The notes: generated from the sequence alone by a model not told the origin. A stretch of DNA of 64,000 nt from a virus (IMGVR_UViG_3300010885_014582:30014-94013), one strand, 5' to 3'; shown: positions 46,641 through 53,272, counted from the first letter of the stretch. Numbers and translations: made by a program.

Positions 46641-47087
46641 CTACTTGTATTTAACGCCAGTTGGACCTAGTCGTACTCCACTCATACCTGTTGATACATC
46701 TTCACCTGTATCTTCATCAGTCATTGACCCTGGGCGGATTTTTAGTGTTTTATCAGCAGGTTCGATTGGTACTGGATGAATGGTACCTTCAGCAAAAGTA
46801 TTTCGTGTTTTAGCACCTGTAGAACTAGAGAGGTGATTTTCAAGTTCCCTTTTGTTTACTTTCATTTTTACATCTTTTAAGTAGATGTCATCTGAATGAC
46901 CAACTACTTTTCCAGAAACAAGAACACTGTAGATAGGGCGACCAAGTGCTGTAGTTGCAGGGGTGTGCATATGAACTTGTGCTTTTGTACCTACAAGATC
47001 ACCAAGACCTATCTCACTAAGGATGTTTACAGAAACACCACGAACTTTGTGTGTTTCTTTAAACTGAGGTCCATCAGGTATTGGCAT
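46641..47087 (-). CDS. Hypothetical protein (148 aa)
   Basis: 148 residues, soluble. The start MPIPDGPQF matches the start of the 48407-48967 protein (MPKPSGPQF), so the two may share an N-terminal element. The middle has VHMHTPATTALGRPIY. Not recognised. TAATAT lies six bases before the ATG. Confidence 0.6.
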   Translation of the reverse strand: MPIPDGPQFKETHKVRGVSVNILSEIGLGDLVGTKAQVHMHTPATTALGRPIYSVLVSGKVVGHSDDIYLKDVKMKVNKRELENHLSSSTGAKTRNTFAEGTIHPVPIEPADKTLKIRPGSMTDEDTGEDVSTGMSGVRLGPTGVKYK

Positions 47088-47093
47088 GATTCA

Positions 47094-47099
47094 ATATTA
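47094..47099 (-). promoter_or_regulatory. Leaderless -10 box (gene at 47087)
   Basis: TAATAT on the minus strand, TGAATC then the ATG at 47087. Confidence 0.6.
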
Positions 47100-47164
47100 C
47101 CAGAGACACGAAGACGGACCGCCCTCAAGCAGCCCGCCTCGGTGGGTAAGAACCTCATTAATAA

Positions 47165-47196
47165 TTATACACACATGTGAATAAACATGTGGATAA
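47165..47196. promoter_or_regulatory. Cluster of three DnaA boxes
   Basis: TTATACACA (47165-47173, plus), TTATTCACA (minus, 47176-47184) and TTATCCACA (minus, 47188-47196) all match TTATNCACA. AT-rich attaataattat lies just before. They fill the gap between two accessory genes, directly after a stop codon. Possible origin element or DnaA-binding decoy. Confidence 0.6.
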
Positions 47197-47592
47197 CTAC
47201 TCAGTATCAGGATGTCCTGAGTACATACCTTCTGTGCCCTCAACATGCTCGTCATGGTTTGGCTCATATGCAGTACGGTTGTAATACTTATCTTCAAACT
47301 GTGAAGCCAAGTGTGTAGCGGCTGGGTGGATTGTCAAACCCCAGTTAATAAATGATTTAGGATAACGGTCATATACATGTTGCATTAATGCTTTAGCGTG
47401 ACCTTTTCCTTCACGATGGCTTTTTAAATAGTCAATATCAATTTGGGAGTTGCCGTCTTCATTGGTGTAATTATCAAAAGAAACACGAGCAAGGTTTCCA
47501 CTATCCATGTTGGATAATGTCAGGGAATGTGAACCTTTATCAAGTTTGCTATGGGTTACATGGAATTGACTACTCAAGTTATTGCGATTCAT
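47197..47592 (-). CDS. GNAT-like acetyltransferase (131 aa)
   Basis: 131 residues from the ATG at 47592 (TGATG overlap with the zinc-ribbon gene). DIDYLKSHREGKGHAKALMQHV carries the R-x-G-x-G/A acetyl-CoA loop of motif A, and WGLTIHPAATHLASQFEDKYY fits the motif B end. It would acetylate an unknown target. The C-terminus is acidic. Confidence 0.65.
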   Translation of the reverse strand: MNRNNLSSQFHVTHSKLDKGSHSLTLSNMDSGNLARVSFDNYTNEDGNSQIDIDYLKSHREGKGHAKALMQHVYDRYPKSFINWGLTIHPAATHLASQFEDKYYNRTAYEPNHDEHVEGTEGMYSGHPDTE

Positions 47593-47723
47593 CAATAAAC
47601 TCCCTCACAACAAGAGTCCCTAGAGCCACAAGATTCGCACCGATAATGAGCGTGTTCAGGGCGCATTTTACCGCCACACCAAACACATTGCTCAGACAGG
47701 TCACAGGACTTTTCATCTGTCAT
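47592..47723 (-). CDS. Tiny zinc-ribbon protein (43 aa)
   Basis: 43 residues with CVWCGG and CESCGSRDSCC, suited to bind one zinc. The ATG overlaps the stop of the upstream gene (ATGA) and its TGA overlaps the next ATG. Too short for most gene finders. Possibly a transcription or RNA-binding adaptor. Confidence 0.72.
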   Translation of the reverse strand: MTDEKSCDLSEQCVWCGGKMRPEHAHYRCESCGSRDSCCEGVY

Positions 47724-47875
47724 GAAACTACTAGGACAACATCCCAAGAACTAGCCGCAATTTGGATAGCCTTGGAGACAGTTACATTCTTGTAACCACT
47801 GGCACGGGCAAGGTTTGTTGCAATCTTAATTGCGTCAGACATAAGGACAGTGCTAACGGGGTAAGTAACGAACAT
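47720..47875 (-). CDS. Small hypothetical protein (51 aa)
   Basis: 51 residues from the ATG at 47875; an inner ATG (MSDAIKIATNL) would give 40 residues. The second half (KAIQIAASSWDVVLVVS) may be a helix and strand. It is the first gene of a three-gene coupled unit with the zinc ribbon and the GNAT protein. Function unknown. Confidence 0.55.
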   Translation of the reverse strand: MFVTYPVSTVLMSDAIKIATNLARASGYKNVTVSKAIQIAASSWDVVLVVS

Positions 47876-47909
47876 GAGTATTTTCTATCACACTTATTGT
47901 GTAATAAAT

Positions 47910-48140
47910 TTAGTACTGTGTTCCTGGGTTTGCCACTGCTTGAGAGATCGAGCGGTGCAGTTCACACTGACCACATGGGCAATCTCCTGCGATAGCACCG
48001 AGAAAGGCCGCTTGGTTGCGCTCTGCACGAGTAAAGCGCCCACCGTTCCATCCACCTTTGCTGTCTGCGGGGATGGCTGTGAGTGAGGAACCACTTTCGT
48101 CACTTCCAGACTTTGAACTTGATTTTCCTAAAATAGCCAT
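47910..48140 (-). CDS. Hypothetical protein with CxxC pair (76 aa)
   Basis: 76 residues. The Ser/Gly-rich start is followed by GGRFTRAERNQAAFLGAIAGDCPCGQCELHR. One CPCGQC cluster is present. No family recognised. TAAACT lies six bases before the ATG. Confidence 0.62.
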   Translation of the reverse strand: MAILGKSSSKSGSDESGSSLTAIPADSKGGWNGGRFTRAERNQAAFLGAIAGDCPCGQCELHRSISQAVANPGTQY

Positions 48141-48146
48141 GGTCTT

Positions 48147-48152
48147 AGTTTA
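48147..48152 (-). promoter_or_regulatory. Leaderless -10 box (gene at 48140)
   Basis: TAAACT on the minus strand, AAGACC then the ATG at 48140. Confidence 0.62.
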
Positions 48153-48179
48153 CCTCATCTAAAGATATGAGTTTTAAAA

Positions 48180-48407
48180 TCAGTTCTTTTTATCTACTTT
48201 GTTGAAGACATCGTTGATCTCTTCAATGCTGAGTTTTCCGTCATCCATGTAGGCTCGTGCGAGACCTTCAACAACAAAACTGACTCCACCGATACCAGCC
48301 ATCAACATGGCCTTCCATAGTGGTATTCCTGCGATAGCGCCTGCTCCAACCACTGAAAGACCAGTGGCAGCAAAGGCAGCCAGGATTCGGAGCAAAATCT
48401 GTTTCAT
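48180..48407 (-). CDS. Holin-like membrane protein
   Basis: 75 residues. Hydrophobic segment 4-29, second 31-50, then an acidic tail (MDDGKLSIEEINDVF) with an EF-hand-like look. This arrangement is common in actinophage holins. It starts in a TAATG overlap with the ADP-ribosyltransferase-like gene. Confidence 0.65.
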   Translation of the reverse strand: MKQILLRILAAFAATGLSVVGAGAIAGIPLWKAMLMAGIGGVSFVVEGLARAYMDDGKLSIEEINDVFNKVDKKN

Positions 48408-48967
48408 TATTTTCTCTTACGACGCTTCACATACTGAACAGCACCACCATCACCAATTTGTGATTTTGGAACCATCCATGAAATACTTCCCACATCTTCA
48501 CGACGGTTTCGGTATGGGGTAACAATTCCTTTTTCAGCAACACCTTTGGTGTCAGGTGCGGTTTCTTCAAACAACCCAGGTTGTTTTCCTGACATACGCT
48601 CTTGGAAATGGGCATACAACTCGCCAGCCTCTCCACCCATGACTTCATTGGTGTCACCTTTTTGGGCGCTAATTTCTGCTACTTCACTATCTATTGCATG
48701 ATCCATTTTTAATATTGAAGGAGATTCACCAAAAGTAACTGGTGACACTGATGGGTGATTAACATTAATCCTGTACTCATGGATATTGTTTCTCATGGGC
48801 CAATCTTGCGCTGATTCCCTTGTACCCATATGGAGGATGTCTGGGTGAACATTGTCTCCTTCTTTGAAACTATGAAACACAGGGTGTGCATGTTGAAGGT
48901 GTGGAGGGGTCGCTTCATTAGAAGAATGGAACACACTTATAAATTGAGGTCCAGAAGGCTTTGGCAT
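48407..48967 (-). CDS. ADP-ribosyltransferase-like protein (186 aa)
   Basis: 186 residues. FHSSNEATPP and ILHMGTRESA fit the His/Thr motifs of ART-like folds. Near the C-terminus PYRNRREDVGSISW matches PYKNEREDKGSTSY of the protein at 50551-51021, which marks them as relatives. It could attach ADP-ribose to host proteins; catalytic residues are not certain. TATAAT lies six bases before the ATG. Confidence 0.6.
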   Translation of the reverse strand: MPKPSGPQFISVFHSSNEATPPHLQHAHPVFHSFKEGDNVHPDILHMGTRESAQDWPMRNNIHEYRINVNHPSVSPVTFGESPSILKMDHAIDSEVAEISAQKGDTNEVMGGEAGELYAHFQERMSGKQPGLFEETAPDTKGVAEKGIVTPYRNRREDVGSISWMVPKSQIGDGGAVQYVKRRKRK

Positions 48968-48973
48968 CCTTCA

Positions 48974-48979
48974 ATTATA
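48974..48979 (-). promoter_or_regulatory. Leaderless -10 box (gene at 48967)
   Basis: Consensus TATAAT on the minus strand, TGAAGG then the ATG at 48967. Confidence 0.65.
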
Positions 48980-48981
48980 CT

Positions 48982-49155
48982 TCAACCGCCGTTGCGGTAA
49001 TAACCTTTGCCTACAAGGTTGAATGTAGGGGCGCTAAAGACTTTCTTCATTTCTTCTGAGCATGCTGTACAGATAAGAATAGGCTCTCTGTCATGGATTG
49101 ACCTATCTTCTTCATAGAAGTGGTCATTAGGGCACTTGTATTGGTATATAGGCAT
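48982..49155 (-). CDS. FmdB-type zinc-ribbon protein (57 aa)
   Basis: 57 residues from the ATG at 49155. MPIYQYKCPNDH then CTACSEEMKKVFSAP gives the two CxxC-type pairs and the M-P-x-Y-x-Y-x-C start of the FmdB/regulatory zinc-ribbon family. A longer start would add six residues without support. It ends in GKGYYRNGG, common in this family. Confidence 0.78.
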   Translation of the reverse strand: MPIYQYKCPNDHFYEEDRSIHDREPILICTACSEEMKKVFSAPTFNLVGKGYYRNGG

Positions 49156-49162
49156 ATTGCCT

Positions 49163-49168
49163 ACTCTA
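49163..49168 (-). promoter_or_regulatory. Leaderless -10 box (gene at 49155)
   Basis: TAGAGT on the minus strand, seven bases before the ATG at 49155. It overlaps the stop codon of the upstream gene. Confidence 0.5.
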
Positions 49169-49894
49169 CACAAAACCTTCCATACCTGGGAGAAATTGGT
49201 TACTTAAACCTTTAGGTGTCACAGGGGTGCTACTGCGCTTCCTGCTATTGCGTAAAGACTGTCGGACATCATTCTGTGCAACCATGACTTCACCTTGTGT
49301 CACTGGTTGCATTTTCTCATGTGCATAGTCAATCTCGTTTAGTCCTGCCCAGCGCTCTACTTTGTCAATGTCATTTTTGGGTTCTGCCTCTGTATTTAAG
49401 GGATTTGTCTGGACCAATCCCTTACTGGCAGCATTTTTAACTAATTTACTGCTATGTGGAGATAAATCAGAGTCTGCCATTAAAACTTCAGGTTTATGCT
49501 TATTTTTAGCAAGTTGTGCCATTGTCAAGGCTGTGGATGACATAGACGGGTCTGCAAACATACGGGTTATGTGTGTAGTTGAAGGGATTGTGTCAAAAAG
49601 AGTATCTTGTTGGAAATAAGGATGATTTGTGTTTCTTCCAGCGGCAAAAGAATCGCTGTCAGGGTCAGTAGCCCAGTTTTCTGTATATAACTTGTCTGCT
49701 TTCTTATGAGCATGTCCAGAAAAGCCACTTGGCATAGTATTATCGAAGTTCGGTAAGAATTTTGGTGGGTGATAGGTAGCACCTAACTCAGCCACTTTCC
49801 GATTACCTTGCTCATCTGACTCGCCAAAAGCAATGTAGGACTGGTATACCCTGCCATCAGGGGCTTTTGCGTCGTTACTGTAGTAATCAGCCAT
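49166..49894 (-). CDS. Hypothetical protein (242 aa), possible divergent GNAT
   Basis: 242 residues from the ATG at 49894. N-terminal β-part (GRVYQSYIAFGESDEQG), then a segment ADSDLSPHSSKLVKNAASKGL that resembles the last helix of GNAT proteins, but the acetyl-CoA loop is not clear. The C-terminus is basic and polar. Function unknown. Confidence 0.55.
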   Translation of the reverse strand: MADYYSNDAKAPDGRVYQSYIAFGESDEQGNRKVAELGATYHPPKFLPNFDNTMPSGFSGHAHKKADKLYTENWATDPDSDSFAAGRNTNHPYFQQDTLFDTIPSTTHITRMFADPSMSSTALTMAQLAKNKHKPEVLMADSDLSPHSSKLVKNAASKGLVQTNPLNTEAEPKNDIDKVERWAGLNEIDYAHEKMQPVTQGEVMVAQNDVRQSLRNSRKRSSTPVTPKGLSNQFLPGMEGFV

Positions 49895-49899
49895 CACCA

Positions 49900-49905
49900 A
49901 TAATA
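49900..49905 (-). promoter_or_regulatory. Possible leaderless -10 box (gene at 49894)
   Basis: TATTAT on the minus strand, five bases before the ATG at 49894. Spacing is one base short of the usual. Confidence 0.4.
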
Positions 49906-49956
49906 CCTTAAATGGTCAAACGCAAATTTTTTTACTTCTTACTTGTCATGACGGCG

Positions 49957-50541
49957 CTAAGAGCCACTACCAGCCCTCTTTACACCAGCGTTCTTCTTAG
50001 GATTACGACTAAACATGACCTTCATATCCGCACGACCTGGGTTTTTCTCGTTGATGTTGTCAACAATGTTCATAGTTGCCTCATGCATAGCCTTACCCAT
50101 ATTAATTGTGGATGAAGGGTCGGTAGTGCGATCCAAATGGTTGACCATCTCTGCTGCAATACCACGCTGTTGGTGGTCTGGGTGAACATTCATGAAGCCA
50201 ATATTGGTATCAGCCGCATGGTAGGTCCTGTCTTGCTCGATATAAGACCCATCTGGCTGTTCTACATTGTATATGAACCCTCTTTTAGTCATAGGTTCAC
50301 GATAAAAGTCTGTATAACCGATTAAACCTTGTGTTCCTGTCTCACTGGGTCGTACATAACCCTTTTCAATGGTGAATTTACGGGTCTCATTCGGGTCAAT
50401 CACCTGTAGACGGCGTGGTTCTCCATAGGATTTGAGTGGGTGGTCATATGCATGGTCTTGAGGCATAGGAAATTCCATGTAGTGGCGACCTACATGGTCT
50501 GTAAATTGAGCACCAAGGTGTGGGATTGGGTTATCAGCCAT
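49957..50541 (-). CDS. GNAT-like acetyltransferase (194 aa)
   Basis: 194 residues. Motif A is GFMNVHPDHQQRGIAAEMVNH, with Q-x-R-G-I-A as the acetyl-CoA loop; the following MGKAMHEATMNIVDNI fits the next helix. N-terminal β-strands include RRLQVIDPNETRKF. The C-terminus is basic. Targets unknown; in phages such enzymes can act on host proteins. Confidence 0.72.
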   Translation of the reverse strand: MADNPIPHLGAQFTDHVGRHYMEFPMPQDHAYDHPLKSYGEPRRLQVIDPNETRKFTIEKGYVRPSETGTQGLIGYTDFYREPMTKRGFIYNVEQPDGSYIEQDRTYHAADTNIGFMNVHPDHQQRGIAAEMVNHLDRTTDPSSTINMGKAMHEATMNIVDNINEKNPGRADMKVMFSRNPKKNAGVKRAGSGS

Positions 50542-50547
50542 ATAACT

Positions 50548-50553
50548 AGTTTA
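50548..50553 (-). promoter_or_regulatory. Leaderless -10 box (gene at 50541)
   Basis: TAAACT on the minus strand, AGTTAT then the ATG at 50541. It overlaps the end of the next upstream gene. Confidence 0.62.
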
Positions 50554-51021
50554 CTTCTTAAATGGCCCGCCAGCCATTACAGATATAGTACCCATAAATG
50601 CCTTTTCTGAGTCAGCATCCGCATTGAGTAGGAATTGTTGTGTGTTCAAATGCTTAACATGATTACCAACGAATGCAGCAGGAACCACATAAGAAGTTGA
50701 ACCTTTGTCTTCACGCTCATTTTTGTAAGGGTAAATTCGTGTTTGACTATGTTCAGGGACTGTTCTGCTCTCATCTTCTGAAAACATGGGGTCTTCCCAC
50801 ACTCTCCTAGATGTTGGAGCAGAATCAGATATCTCATAAGCATGTATTTGACCGATACCCACTTGGGCTTTACCCGTACCTTCGGGGTCCCAGTCCACAC
50901 CATGCTCAATTTCATCGTCTAGACGGTCATTGGCGGCTTTGTGCGTGCCTGCGTGGAAGGGGTAACCATGTTCATGTGGTGCTTGACCACTCAAAGTGCC
51001 GTGGTAAACAATCTTTCCCAT
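50551..51021 (-). CDS. ADP-ribosyltransferase-like protein (156 aa)
   Basis: 156 residues. Starts MGKIVYHGTLSG, with the H-G-T of ART-like folds, then PFHAGTHKAANDRL, IHAYEI and PYKNEREDKGSTSYVVP, shared with the 48407-48967 protein. The order of motifs is the same in both. It may ADP-ribosylate a host protein. TAAACT lies seven bases before the ATG. Confidence 0.62.
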   Translation of the reverse strand: MGKIVYHGTLSGQAPHEHGYPFHAGTHKAANDRLDDEIEHGVDWDPEGTGKAQVGIGQIHAYEISDSAPTSRRVWEDPMFSEDESRTVPEHSQTRIYPYKNEREDKGSTSYVVPAAFVGNHVKHLNTQQFLLNADADSEKAFMGTISVMAGGPFKK

Positions 51022-51026
51022 AACTA

Positions 51027-51392
51027 CTAGTTTACTCTACGGGTATAGGCTCTACGAATAACACGATAACCCTCAGGAGAGGTGTGTTGTCTCAACGAAC
51101 CGTCACGAAACTTGGTCTCTGTCCATTCAGCGGTTTCTGGGTTGACTGGCTCTACTTGATATACCCGTGTGCGGGCATCAGGACGGTCATTCATTATCTT
51201 GGAGACACCACCGTAGTACTTAGCGGTCTCTAGGTCATCGGTGGCATAGGCAAGGTTAGGGTCATTCTTGCTCTTGGCACCCCAGTTGCGTGTTGCACCT
51301 GTCTGTGAGGGAGGGAGAATCAGGTCACCAGTCTTGAACTTACGGCTTGTCCCATGAAAGAGGGTCTCATTGACATGTTCCGATGCTGACAT
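51027..51392 (-). CDS. Arr-like ADP-ribosyltransferase (121 aa)
   Basis: 121 residues. TLFHGTSRKFKTGDLILPP, LAYATDDLETAKYYG and RVYQVEPVNPETAEWTE follow the order of rifamycin ADP-ribosyltransferase (Arr): H-G-T, the Y-x-T-x-x-x-x-A strand-helix, and the V-x-P end. Length also fits Arr. Family role is NAD-dependent ADP-ribosylation; here the target may be a host protein rather than an antibiotic. TAAACT lies six bases before the ATG. Confidence 0.75.
   Translation of the reverse strand: MSASEHVNETLFHGTSRKFKTGDLILPPSQTGATRNWGAKSKNDPNLAYATDDLETAKYYGGVSKIMNDRPDARTRVYQVEPVNPETAEWTETKFRDGSLRQHTSPEGYRVIRRAYTRRVN
51029..51034 (-). promoter_or_regulatory. Leaderless -10 box (gene at 51021)
   Basis: TAAACT on the minus strand, AGTAGTT then the ATG at 51021 (seven bases). 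Confidence 0.6.
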
Positions 51393-51398
51393 CTATCT

Positions 51399-51404
51399 AG
51401 TTTA
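51399..51404 (-). promoter_or_regulatory. Leaderless -10 box (gene at 51392)
   Basis: TAAACT on the minus strand, AGATAG then the ATG at 51392. Confidence 0.62.
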
Positions 51405-51408
51405 CTAC

Positions 51409-51930
51409 CTAGTAACCACGCTCTTGCTTGAGTTTGGCTGCATGTGCTTCGACATCTGATGGCTTGAACTGGACAGACAACTTGTGTGTACCACCTTCGG
51501 TAGCCCATGGGAACCATCCTCTGACATGATCAGGGTGTATACCCTCTACTGGGCGTGTTCCCTGTGCCATCTCCTGTAGTCCCTTGACGGTCCCAACCAC
51601 GGCTGACCTCAGTGTTCGTCCAGCAGGAACATTAAACTCATGAAATGGTTGGTCACTGGCTGAACTAATCAACTTAACCCTGGCGTAAGCCTCATCCCAA
51701 ACTGGGGTACCTTTTTTAGTCGTGCCTTTTTGGCGGGGAGTACTGTGTTCTACATGGGCTTGTATCATTGAAGAGTTACCATATGGAACATCCAGGATGG
51801 CATGGGAAGCAATTGTTGGGTTTTCAAAGTCATCTTCTGATGATTGCCACTGGTCGTCATGCTCTGGACCTGTGGATAGGCGGGCGACAATATGGTTATG
51901 TCCTGAATTAAAGGCTTCGTTACGACTCAT
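51409..51930 (-). CDS. Hypothetical protein (173 aa)
   Basis: 173 residues, soluble, with many His. First gene leftward of the control region. Segments HNHIVARLSTGPEHDDQW and FNVPAGRTLRSAVVGTVKGL are notable; FHEFNVPAG may relate to ART-like folds of the neighbours, but this is not clear. TATACT lies six bases before the ATG. Confidence 0.6.
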   Translation of the reverse strand: MSRNEAFNSGHNHIVARLSTGPEHDDQWQSSEDDFENPTIASHAILDVPYGNSSMIQAHVEHSTPRQKGTTKKGTPVWDEAYARVKLISSASDQPFHEFNVPAGRTLRSAVVGTVKGLQEMAQGTRPVEGIHPDHVRGWFPWATEGGTHKLSVQFKPSDVEAHAAKLKQERGY

Positions 51931-51936
51931 ATATCT

Positions 51937-51942
51937 AGTATA
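51937..51942 (-). promoter_or_regulatory. Leaderless -10 box (gene at 51930)
   Basis: TATACT on the minus strand, AGATAT then the ATG at 51930. First leftward promoter next to the control region. Confidence 0.62.
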
Positions 51943-52013
51943 GGGCTATCTGGGGCGGGTTTTTTGTTTACCCCATTTCCTGGATAGGGCTACATGGCGG
52001 ATCTGTGTGTCTT

Positions 52014-52035
52014 GGGGGGATGTTCCCTACCCCCC
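52014..52035. other. G6/C6 hairpin in control region
   Basis: GGGGGG-N10-CCCCCC inverted repeat at the left border of the operator cluster. No T run on either side. May isolate the two divergent units. Confidence 0.45.
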
Positions 52036-52040
52036 GACCC

Positions 52041-52129
52041 TGTGACGGGCGTCACTTAACCATGGGGGGGTGTGACAAATGGCACATGTGACGAAGGTCA
52101 CACCGCCAAACCATGTGACATTCGTCACT
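52041..52129. promoter_or_regulatory. CRP/GlxR-like operator cluster
   Basis: Four 16-bp dyads: 52041-52056, 52071-52086, 52087-52102 and 52114-52129, with a fifth at 52227-52242. Pattern TGTGAC-N4-GTCACA; the copy at 52087 is a perfect TGTGA-N6-TCACA, the known CRP/GlxR consensus. Two copies abut exactly. Likely binding sites of a host CRP/GlxR regulator or a phage repressor that controls both divergent units. Confidence 0.7.
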
Positions 52130-52170
52130 ATCCCTTGACAGGAGACCCGATCTATGACCAGTAAATGAAA

Positions 52171-52315
52171 CCCTTATATCATATGGGTCGCAGGGGTAGT
52201 CATACCATAGGGCGCCCTTTGTCAAGTGTGACATTTGCCACTTACCCATGGGTAAACCCTTATGCCATAAGGAAACCCCACCAGACACGCCAGAACGCCC
52301 CTTACCCGTGAGTAA
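52171..52315. promoter_or_regulatory. Second set of palindromes in the control region
   Basis: TTACCCATGGGTAA is a perfect 14-bp palindrome (52242-52255), with a near-copy TTACCCGTGAGTAA exactly 60 bp further (52302-52315). Between them lies CCTTATG-C-CATAAGG (52258-52272). A weaker dyad is at 52171-52187. A TTGACA is present on the minus strand at 52220-52225 but I see no good -10 at 17 bp. Confidence 0.55.
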
Positions 52316-52786
52316 CCCCTGTTTGGGGGTGCTTATACCTTTTTGCGATTTTGGGCGCTTAAACGGCGTCGCTACCCCCTGAAAAGGGGTCAAAATGGGG
52401 GCAATTACCCCTGATTTCATTGGCTATCTGCGTATATTCACATTTTTCAATTGAAATCTCTGGGGATGGGTCGAGGGCTATCGATGGGGGCGCTGGGGCG
52501 TGAGGGCGATGTGGGTAGGTCACATGACCCCCAGAGCCACAGGAATCACAATGAGCCAGCCACGCCAGCCACCAGCCACACATGCACCTGCATCCCCTCC
52601 TGTTCCTTCCCTTGGAACCCTCTGGAAACGATTCGGTTTTGCGCCCTTTTCCTTGCCCTGTAAGGCTCAGAATCGATCGTCCACGAGCACATATATATGC
52701 CCCAGAAACTTTGATTGAAACTATTGACGCCAGCCCATCCACCTGCGAGACTGGGAACGGAGGGCACATATTCCCCTCCGAGTGGC
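52316..52786. other. Non-coding stretch of control region
   Basis: No convincing gene on either strand: the open frames here have poor start sites and low-complexity, Cys/Trp-rich products. A short hairpin CCCCTGAAAAGGGG lies near 52376-52389. An origin or long regulatory DNA is possible, but nothing else is seen. Confidence 0.5.
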
Positions 52787-52814
52787 TTGACACCGCTCCA
52801 CGGTCAATTAATTG
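52787..52814 (+). promoter_or_regulatory. Candidate rightward early promoter
   Basis: TTGACA (52787-52792), 16-bp spacer, TAATTG (52809-52814). It would start a transcript about 270 bases before the first rightward gene. The -10 is only moderately close to consensus. Confidence 0.35.
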
Positions 52815-52876
52815 CTAGGCGCCTTCGGGCTTGCAAAGGCTCCCGTGGAGATGCCAGTAAACAGAGGTGAAGGGAA

Positions 52877-53069
52877 CATGGCGTGAGCCATGGGTGATGC
52901 AACACACCCCAATAACAAAGCCTGTCATCTTGGTAGAGATGGCTGATTCGGCGCCCACGATATGGCGCCCCAATTCACAGTCCTGCACTTCTCTTCGGAT
53001 GAGTTCAGTGAGAGCAACCTTTCACTGTCGGAGCAACACCGAGCGCAGGGGCTAATGCCACACGGCATT
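52877..53069 (+). other. Structured 5' leader of the rightward operon
   Basis: Three hairpins: CATGGC-GTGA-GCCATG (52877-52892), GGCGCC-N8-GGCGCC (52950-52969), AATGCC-ACAC-GGCATT (53054-53069). The last lies 21 bases before the first ATG, which has its own AAAGGAG. No protein gene is convincing here. Confidence 0.55.
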
Positions 53070-53089
53070 TACAACAAAGGAGCACCACG

Positions 53090-53272
53090 ATGGCAACATC
53101 GACATACTCAATCAAAGTCAATCGTCACGAAGGTGACGGTTGGCAAATCTGGGCAATTCTTCTCACCAAAGAAGAGGGTCTCAAGCAAGTCCGTGAGTCC
53201 AATAAATGGGCGAAGGACAACGGCTTTCAGTGGACATACCTCCTCTGCCGTCCGACTCTGCCAGAGGGTTAG
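53090..53272 (+). CDS. Small hypothetical protein (60 aa)
   Basis: 60 residues, first rightward gene, with AAAGGAG ahead of the ATG. Sequence has YSIKVNRHEGDGWQIWAIL and a helix, then CRP. Small α/β fold expected. Function unknown; early host-takeover role possible from position. Confidence 0.7.
   Translation: MATSTYSIKVNRHEGDGWQIWAILLTKEEGLKQVRESNKWAKDNGFQWTYLLCRPTLPEG

Noticed and set aside
47100-47160. GC-rich possible hairpin between accessory genes
   Set aside because: Only four to five pairs are consistent, too weak to call a terminator.
52052-52793. Two long minus-strand open frames (122 and 144 residues) in the control region
   Set aside because: They cover the operator dyads, have no ribosome site or leaderless box, and encode Cys/Trp/Pro-rich sequences without protein-like pattern. 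Treated as non-coding.
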